64,000 nucleotides of DNA from Aggregatibacter segnis ATCC 33393 (GTDB taxonomy: Bacteria > Pseudomonadota > Gammaproteobacteria > Enterobacterales > Pasteurellaceae), in assembly GCF_000185305.1 (NCBI RefSeq), contig NZ_GL622200.1, positions 1,855,336-1,919,335 of the forward strand, given 5' to 3'. Position 1 is the stretch's first letter, and the number at the start of each line of letters is the position of its first letter. The notes under the pieces were generated by a model, which did not search any database, was not told the DNA's origin, and saw nothing but the letters and a program-made list of their open reading frames with translations. The position numbers and the translations under genes are program-made. Below are positions 58,560 through 64,000 of this stretch, one piece after another.

Positions 58560-59585
58560 ATGCAGAATTTACAATCGTTTCATACCTTTGCTATTCCGGC
58601 GCATGCCGAAAAAATCATTAAAATTGCCTCCATTCCTCAACTGAAACAGGTATGGGACGAGTGCCAACAAGAAAATCTGCCCGTGTTGTTTTTGGGGCAA
58701 GGTAGCAATGTGTTATTTATTGAGGATTTTGCCGGTGCTGTGCTCATTAACTGCCTGCTCGGCATTCAACACAAAGAAGACCAGCATTTCCATTATCTGC
58801 ACGTTAATGGTGGCGAAGTATGGCATAATTTGGTGCAATGGAGCATCGAACAAGGCATTTACGGCTTGGAAAATCTCGCCTTAATCCCAGGTTGCGCTGG
58901 TTCCGCTCCCATCCAAAATATCGGTGCCTACGGCGTTGAATTTAAAGATGTGTGCGACTATGTAGAGGTATTAAACTTAGCCTCCGGCGAGCAATTCCGT
59001 TTAACCAATATCGAATGCGAGTTTGGTTATCGGGAAAGTGTATTCAAACATAAATATGTAAAAGGTTATGTGGTGACAGCCGTCGGATTAAAACTGGCAA
59101 AAGATTGGAAACCGGTATTGAAATATGGCAACTTGGCAAACCTAGATAAAAGTGCGGTCAGTTCTGCGGACATTTTTTCAGAAATTTGTGCCGTTCGCCA
59201 AAGTAAATTACCCGATCCGAAACAATTTGGTAATGTAGGCAGTTTCTTCAAAAACCCTGTTGTTTCCGCCCAACAATTTGAGCGTCTACAACAAGAATAC
59301 GCGACGATTCCGCATTTCCCACAAGCAGACGGCAGCATAAAATTAGCCGCAGGTTGGCTTATTGACCAATGCAACTTAAAAGGCTACCAAATCGGCGGCG
59401 CAGCGGTACATCAACAGCAAGCCTTGGTTCTTATAAACAAAGGCAATGCCACCGCATCTGATATCGTTGAATTGGCACATCACATTTATCATCTGGTAGC
59501 ACTTCGCTTCGATATTCAATTACAACCGGAAGTACGTTTTATCGGTAAGTACGGTGAAGTGGATAGTCAACAAACCATCAGTTAA
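58560..59585 (+). CDS. murB: UDP-N-acetylenolpyruvoylglucosamine reductase
   Basis: MurB is a flavoenzyme that reduces UDP-GlcNAc-enolpyruvate to UDP-MurNAc, the second step of peptidoglycan synthesis. The 341 residues are of the long type I form: [18 protein letters not shown] (FAD site), [20 protein letters not shown], the catalytic serine in [13 protein letters not shown] and a late glutamate in LQPEVRFIG. The gene directly follows narQ, a pairing that also occurs in H. influenzae. An uptake signal lies within and encodes SAV. Confidence 0.97.
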   Translation: MQNLQSFHTFAIPAHAEKIIKIASIPQLKQVWDECQQENLPVLFLGQGSNVLFIEDFAGAVLINCLLGIQHKEDQHFHYLHVNGGEVWHNLVQWSIEQGIYGLENLALIPGCAGSAPIQNIGAYGVEFKDVCDYVEVLNLASGEQFRLTNIECEFGYRESVFKHKYVKGYVVTAVGLKLAKDWKPVLKYGNLANLDKSAVSSADIFSEICAVRQSKLPDPKQFGNVGSFFKNPVVSAQQFERLQQEYATIPHFPQADGSIKLAAGWLIDQCNLKGYQIGGAAVHQQQALVLINKGNATASDIVELAHHIYHLVALRFDIQLQPEVRFIGKYGEVDSQQTIS

Positions 59586-59598
59586 TTACAGGAACACC

Positions 59599-59907
59599 AT
59601 GACATTTAACGAAATTTTAGTCGCATTACCGACAATTGAACATCTGAGTGAAATCAACATTTTAGAAAACGGTAAACAGATTCATCAAATTCCGGCTGCG
59701 CCTGGAAAATTAGGTTCATTACGGGTGTATAACGCACTGGCAGAGGAATTTAACGGGAAATTAGACCGCACTTCTGCACAGAAAGGCTTGCAACTCTTCG
59801 CTGAGCATACGGAAGATGCCCGTCAGTTTCCAGGTAAACACCCGAATATTGATTTATTACTGCGCGTGATTGAACAAGACTTGTGTTATCACATTGAGGC
59901 TCACTAA
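59599..59907 (+). CDS. DUF2322 family protein, function unknown
   Basis: The 102-residue product MTFNEILVALPTIEHLSEIN... has no signal peptide or membrane segment and contains LGSLRVYNALAEEFNGKLD and a His-rich C terminus (HPNIDLLLRVIEQDLCYHIE). It resembles the DUF2322 family known from Pasteurellaceae and some other proteobacteria. I cannot assign a function. It starts 13 bases after murB with CAGGAACACC as ribosome site, and its last base is the first base of the next gene. An uptake signal lies inside. Confidence 0.65.
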   Translation: MTFNEILVALPTIEHLSEINILENGKQIHQIPAAPGKLGSLRVYNALAEEFNGKLDRTSAQKGLQLFAEHTEDARQFPGKHPNIDLLLRVIEQDLCYHIEAH

Positions 59908-60860
59908 TGGAACAGCAAAAACCATTTCCTATTCCCGTCAATTATTTCAGTATTGTTTTAGGCTTATCCGCGTTAGGCTTGGCTTGGCGTTATGGCACGC
60001 ATACTGCAGGACTACCTTCGATTATTAGCGAAACCTTGCTAGGTTTAGCGACTATCATTTGGTTGATATTTATTGTGGCTTATGGCGTGAAATGGTTACG
60101 TTTCCCTCAACAAGCCAAAGAAGAATTACATCACTTAATTCTGGGCTGTTTTATCAGTTTAATTCCCATCACCACCATTTTAATTGGCTTGGCTGTCTTG
60201 CCATATGCCTTCCCATTATCCATAGGATTAATCGCATTAGGGATCATAGGGCAGTTAGGTTTCGCCGCTTTCCGCGTTGCTGGGTTATGGCGCGGCATTC
60301 ACAAAGCAGAAGCCGCAACACCGATTATGTATTTACCAACCGTAGCAACTAATTTTGTCAGCGGCACAGCATTAGGCTATTTGGGGTATAGCGAGTTGGG
60401 AATGCTCTTTTTTGGTGCCGGCATGTTTTCGTGGCTAAGCCTTGAACCGGCAATTTTGCATCGCTTACGCAATTTAGAACCCGTTGCACCTGCCGTACGT
60501 CCAGCGATAGGTATTCAACTTGCACCGGCATTTGTGGGTTGTTCCACTTACTTAACGTTAAATGGTGGTGAGGTGGATTTATTGGTGAAGCTGTTCGTCG
60601 GTTATGGTGTATTGCAACTGTTATTCTTAATCCGTTTATTGCCTTGGCTATTCCAAAATGGTTTCATGGTTTCATTTTGGGCATTCTCGTTTGGACTAGC
60701 ATCCATGGCAAACGTAGGATTACATATTTATCAAGGTACATCAGACCCTATCCTAAGCGTTATTGGCCTATCCCTATTTTGGTTTGCTTCGACGATGATT
60801 GGACTATTGATTTTAGGGACAATTTACCTCATGATGCGCGGTCGTTTTTTAGTAAAATAA
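59907..60860 (+). CDS. TehA-like transporter (TDT/SLAC1 family)
   Basis: The 317 residues have about ten membrane segments in the pattern of TehA, the prototype of the SLAC1 anion channel family. The start FPIPVNYFSIVLGLSALGLAW and middle PTVATNFVSGTALGYLG fit the family. H. influenzae TehA is about 314-328 residues. Known TehA proteins pass anions and confer tellurite resistance when overproduced, but their natural substrate is unclear. No tehB gene adjoins. It overlaps the DUF2322 gene by one base and lies 140 bases ahead of rpoH. Confidence 0.82.
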   Translation: MEQQKPFPIPVNYFSIVLGLSALGLAWRYGTHTAGLPSIISETLLGLATIIWLIFIVAYGVKWLRFPQQAKEELHHLILGCFISLIPITTILIGLAVLPYAFPLSIGLIALGIIGQLGFAAFRVAGLWRGIHKAEAATPIMYLPTVATNFVSGTALGYLGYSELGMLFFGAGMFSWLSLEPAILHRLRNLEPVAPAVRPAIGIQLAPAFVGCSTYLTLNGGEVDLLVKLFVGYGVLQLLFLIRLLPWLFQNGFMVSFWAFSFGLASMANVGLHIYQGTSDPILSVIGLSLFWFASTMIGLLILGTIYLMMRGRFLVK

Positions 60861-60927
60861 ACGAACTTTCAGGCAAAAAATTGGTCATATAAACGATGAA
60901 AAGACGAATTCCAATCGCTAAAACCGA

Positions 60928-60955
60928 TTGAAATTCTCATAAATTGTGTTATAAC
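60928..60955 (+). promoter_or_regulatory. sigma-70 promoter of rpoH
   Basis: TTGAAA (60928-60933) and TATAAC (60950-60955) are 16 bases apart, about 45 bases ahead of the rpoH ATG. Confidence 0.65.
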
Positions 60956-61001
60956 TGGGCTCTCTCAATCAAGCCTGGTGACTTTACTAAGAAGGAAGAT
61001 G

Positions 61002-61850
61002 ATGGATAAAGAAACTCAAACCATGATGTTAGTTCCCCAAGGAAGCTTAGAAGCCTATATTCGCGCAGCGAATGAATACCCGATGTTAACGGCGGAAGAG
61101 GAAAAGGAACTCGCGGAACGTTTGTATTACAACGAAGATATTGAAGCAGCAAAAAAACTCGTGTTATCTCACTTGCGCTTCGTTATCCATGTTGCCCGTG
61201 GTTATTCCGGTTATGGCTTGCCGCAAGCGGATTTAATTCAAGAGGGCAATATCGGTTTAATGAAAGCAGTTAAGCGTTTTAACCCGGAAGTAGGTGTTCG
61301 CTTAGTGTCTTTCGCAGTGCATTGGATCAAAGCAGAAATTCACGAATACGTTTTGCGTAATTGGCGTATTGTGAAAGTTGCGACGACCAAAGCGCAACGT
61401 AAGTTGTTCTTTAATCTACGCAAAACCAAACAACGCTTAGGTTGGTTTAATGAAAACGAAGTGGACATGGTGGCAAATGAGTTAGGCGTTTCTCCACAAG
61501 ATGTGGTGGAAATGGAATCACGCATGACCGGTGCTGATGTGGCGTTTGATTTGCCAACAGACGATCATGATGAAGAAACCTACGCACCGGCGTTGTACTT
61601 GGAAGACAAAGGCTCCAATTTTGCCGCGGAGTTAGAAAATGAAAACTATGAAGCACAAGCCACTGATCAACTTGTGGTGGCATTAAATAATCTTGATGCA
61701 CGTAGCCAAGACATTATCAAAGCCCGCTGGTTGGATGAAACCAAAGCAACTTTACAAGACTTGGCTGCAAAATATAACATCTCAGCAGAACGTGTTCGTC
61801 AGCTAGAAACTAACGCACTGAAAAAATTAAAAAGTGCGGTCAGTTTTTAA
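61002..61850 (+). CDS. rpoH: heat-shock sigma factor sigma-32
   Basis: RpoH directs RNA polymerase to heat-shock promoters. The 282 residues start [20 protein letters not shown]. Region 2 is [20 protein letters not shown] followed by [20 protein letters not shown], the RpoH-box stretch [17 protein letters not shown] is intact, and region 4 has [20 protein letters not shown] chose the ATG at 61002, which is five bases from AAGGA, over one at 60999. The final codons KSAVSF are encoded by an uptake signal. Confidence 0.97.
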   Translation: MDKETQTMMLVPQGSLEAYIRAANEYPMLTAEEEKELAERLYYNEDIEAAKKLVLSHLRFVIHVARGYSGYGLPQADLIQEGNIGLMKAVKRFNPEVGVRLVSFAVHWIKAEIHEYVLRNWRIVKVATTKAQRKLFFNLRKTKQRLGWFNENEVDMVANELGVSPQDVVEMESRMTGADVAFDLPTDDHDEETYAPALYLEDKGSNFAAELENENYEAQATDQLVVALNNLDARSQDIIKARWLDETKATLQDLAAKYNISAERVRQLETNALKKLKSAVSF

Positions 61851-61876
61851 TGCATTTTTGAAGCGTATAAAAAGAG

Positions 61877-61909
61877 AAAACCCGCTCCATCAAGAGCGGG
61901 TTTTTCTTT
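61877..61909. terminator. terminator between rpoH and pepD
   Basis: AAAACCCGCTC and GAGCGGGTTTTT pair around a six-base loop, with T-tract on the plus strand and A-rich flank on the other side. It lies between convergent genes and probably serves both. Confidence 0.9.
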
Positions 61910-61920
61910 TTCCAACGAAG

Positions 61921-63381
61921 TTATTTCACCGGAATTTCTGCTAATAATTTCGTGATCAAAGACCAATAAATTTGTACCGCCGGAATATGAACCTTCTCAT
62001 CCGGTGAGTGCGCATTTTTGATTGTTGGCCCGATGGATACCATATCCATATTCGGATAGATTTTCTTCAGTAAACCACATTCCAGACCGGCGTGAATCAC
62101 TTTGATTGTTGGCTCATAGCCCAAGACGTCCGCATAGATTTTATGGGTTAAATCAACAATTGGTGAATGTGCCTGTGGCTCCCAGCCCGGATAAGAGCCG
62201 GAGAATTCAGCACAAGCACCACTTAATGAAGCAAGCGATGTCAACATCTCGGCAACATATTCTTTGCCGCTATCAATAAGTGAACGTACTAAAATTGTAG
62301 CTTTAATTTGATTCTCTTCTGTTTTTAATACGCCAACACTGAGGGATGTTTCCACGGTGTTTTCTAATACATCGCTATTACGAATCACACCATTCGGTAG
62401 CACGTTCAAGAAATGAATCACACGTTGTGTGCTAGCCACAGTAAAGGTTTTCTCAGATTTCTCAACAGGCTGCAAATCAAACGTAAGATTCGGTTCAATT
62501 AGTGCCAGTTCAGCTTTTAATAAAACAGCAAAATTTTCCACCGCACTTTTTAGTTGAGCCACGTCACCGTTGAAGTTCAACGTTGCAAACGCTTCACGCG
62601 GAATAGCGTTACGAATAGAACCGCCGCGAATGTCACTTAAAAGGAAATCAAAGTGCGGTTGATGTTGGGTGAGTTTTGCTAAGAAACGCGCAAGCACTTT
62701 AATCGCATTGGCACGTCCAGTATGGATATCGCAACCGGAATGTCCGCCACGTAACCCCTTAAGAATAATTTGATAGCTGTGAGAGAAGGCATTGTCTTGA
62801 TATTCCACCGGCAATGTCACATTCGCATTTTCGCCACCGGCGCAACCCACATAAATTTCTGCGTTTTCTTCTGTGTCGGTGTTAATCATAATGTCGCTTT
62901 GTAGCCAGTTTGGACGCAATCCGATAGCCCCTTCCATGCCACGTTCTTCTGTCATGGTGAGTAACACTTCTAAATCGGGATGGGCAATATCATCACTGTC
63001 TAAAATGGCTAACGTCGATGCCATTCCAATACCGTTGTCCGCCCCTAAGGTCGTGTCTGTAGCACGCACCCATTCACCATCAATATAAGGACGGATAGGA
63101 TCGGTGGCAAAATTATGTGAGCTACCTTCATTCGCTTGCGGCACCATATCCAAATGCGCCTGTAAAGCAACTTTTTGACGATTTTCCATGCCTTTTGTTG
63201 CCGGTTTACGGATTAATACATTGCCTACATCATCACGTTCCGCGTAAAACCCTTTCCCTTTTGCCCAGTTGATGATGAATTCCGCAAGTTCATTTTCTTG
63301 GTAGGATGGATGTGGGATTGCACAAATTTGATCAAACCATTTCCATAATAAATTCGGACTTAATTGTTGTATTTCTGACAT
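61921..63381 (-). CDS. pepD: aminoacyl-histidine dipeptidase (PepD)
   Basis: PepD is a cytosolic zinc peptidase that splits X-His and other dipeptides such as carnosine. The 486 residues have metal-binding stretches [10 protein letters not shown] (about 76-85), [12 protein letters not shown] and [13 protein letters not shown], plus the lid domain [20 protein letters not shown] and the closing [13 protein letters not shown]. Length matches E. coli (485). An AAGGAGGAAC ribosome site is clear. It is a single gene divergent from gpt, an arrangement also known in E. coli (pepD-gpt). Two uptake signals lie inside. Confidence 0.97.
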   Translation of the reverse strand: MSEIQQLSPNLLWKWFDQICAIPHPSYQENELAEFIINWAKGKGFYAERDDVGNVLIRKPATKGMENRQKVALQAHLDMVPQANEGSSHNFATDPIRPYIDGEWVRATDTTLGADNGIGMASTLAILDSDDIAHPDLEVLLTMTEERGMEGAIGLRPNWLQSDIMINTDTEENAEIYVGCAGGENANVTLPVEYQDNAFSHSYQIILKGLRGGHSGCDIHTGRANAIKVLARFLAKLTQHQPHFDFLLSDIRGGSIRNAIPREAFATLNFNGDVAQLKSAVENFAVLLKAELALIEPNLTFDLQPVEKSEKTFTVASTQRVIHFLNVLPNGVIRNSDVLENTVETSLSVGVLKTEENQIKATILVRSLIDSGKEYVAEMLTSLASLSGACAEFSGSYPGWEPQAHSPIVDLTHKIYADVLGYEPTIKVIHAGLECGLLKKIYPNMDMVSIGPTIKNAHSPDEKVHIPAVQIYWSLITKLLAEIPVK

Positions 63382-63494
63382 AGTTCCTCCTTAAAAAATT
63401 AGGGAAAATAATAGCATAAAATGCCATTTCGGGTTATCCTAACGCAATTTTTATTTCCAGGGCGATGCCCGTAAAATTTTTAAAAGGTGTGTTT

Positions 63495-63959
63495 ATGAGT
63501 GAAAAATATGTTGTGACGTGGGATATGTTCCATATGCACGCACGCAAATTATCCGAACGTTTACTTCCAGCTTCCCAATGGAAGGGCATCGTCGCAGTCA
63601 GCCGTGGCGGTTTATTTCCTGGCGCAGTACTTGCCCGTGAGTTAGGTATTCGTCATGTAGAAACCATTTGTATCGCTAGCTATAACCACGATAAACAAGG
63701 TGAATTGCAGGTCTTACATGCAGCTCAATTAGAAAACGGTGGAGAAGGATTTATCGTCATTGACGATTTAGTAGATACCGGAAACACTGCACGCGCTATT
63801 CGTGAGATGTACCCAAATGCTCATTTCGTTACTGTTTTCGCAAAACCAGCCGGCGCTGAATTAGTTGATGATTATGTAGTTGATATCCCACAAAACACAT
63901 GGATCGAACAACCTTGGGATATGGGCATTTGTTTCGTTCCACCACTTGCTAGAAAATAA
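63495..63959 (+). CDS. gpt: xanthine-guanine phosphoribosyltransferase
   Basis: Gpt salvages guanine and xanthine to GMP and XMP using PRPP. From the ATG at 63495 the product is 154 residues, the E. coli length being 152. The PRPP motif is [20 protein letters not shown] (about 83-102), [16 protein letters not shown] holds the early loop, and [12 protein letters not shown] the nucleobase-binding end. The start has AAAGGTGTG upstream. An earlier in-frame ATG (63465) lacks family support. One uptake signal follows the stop codon, cut by the window edge from any partner. Confidence 0.97.
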   Translation: MSEKYVVTWDMFHMHARKLSERLLPASQWKGIVAVSRGGLFPGAVLARELGIRHVETICIASYNHDKQGELQVLHAAQLENGGEGFIVIDDLVDTGNTARAIREMYPNAHFVTVFAKPAGAELVDDYVVDIPQNTWIEQPWDMGICFVPPLARK

Positions 63960-64000
63960 AAAATAATAGAAAAAAATGACCGCACTTTATTTCATTAAAG

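Overview
The window is chromosomal DNA from a member of the Pasteurellaceae. By eye I see roughly sixty copies (approximate count) of the 9-base DNA uptake signal AAGTGCGGT on one strand or the other. Many are inverted pairs that form terminator hairpins, and several lie inside genes. This is the Haemophilus influenzae (Hin) type of signal, not the Actinobacillus pleuropneumoniae type. The gene content (pgdX beside oxyR, napFDAGHBC beside narQ, narQ-murB-rpoH, fruBKA) also fits. Aggregatibacter or a close Haemophilus relative is my inference; the species is not proven.

Layout. 1-6400 (minus strand): secE-nusG, rplK-rplA, rplJ-rplL and the first two thirds of rpoB, with three clear sigma-70 promoters, an L10-type mRNA leader and an attenuator-like hairpin before rpoB. 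6550-16060 (minus): an AEC-family permease, modF, a DUF4424 protein, a small helix-hairpin-helix protein between two copies of an intergenic repeat, the fructose PTS operon fruB-fruK-fruA (FruB has two HPr domains), a small lipoprotein and mobA. 16130-19360 (plus): yihD, dsbA, maoP, trmA, rsmJ. 19365-24524 (minus): a YgiC-like ATP-grasp ligase with its YgiB-like lipoprotein, brnQ and glmU. Between brnQ and glmU a plus-strand structured RNA with its own terminator is likely. 24607-26648 (plus): anmK-murQ for anhydro-muramic acid recycling. 26738-34304 (minus): lptD, tag, tkt, tal, potD. 34622-40299 (plus): a patatin-like lipoprotein, a T4-type UV endonuclease, a PuuB-like oxidoreductase and a three-gene amino-acid ABC importer. 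40310-42815 (minus): tusB, tusC, tusD, yheO, fkpA. 42905-50318: slyX, pgdX divergent from oxyR-fabR-thioredoxin-like gene, hldD, waaF, and bifunctional glutathionylspermidine synthetase/amidase. 50405-56623 (minus): the periplasmic nitrate reductase operon napFDAGHBC, divergent from narQ. 56843-61850 (plus): narQ, murB, a DUF2322 gene, a TehA-like transporter, rpoH. 61921-63959: pepD (minus) and gpt (plus).

Connections. MobA makes the bis-MGD cofactor that NapA needs, NarQ senses the substrate of Nap, and a good FNR-like site lies in the napF-narQ gap. DsbA is the likely oxidant for the cysteines of LptD. The thiol theme continues with PgdX/OxyR, the thioredoxin-like gene, TusBCD and glutathionylspermidine synthetase. 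Polyamine-related functions (PotD, PuuB-like, Gsp, YgiC-like) are scattered through the middle. I see no prophage, insertion sequence, CRISPR array, tRNA or rRNA. Every gene except rpoB, cut by the window edge, looks complete. The most interesting unexplained element is the structured RNA candidate near 22919-23087.
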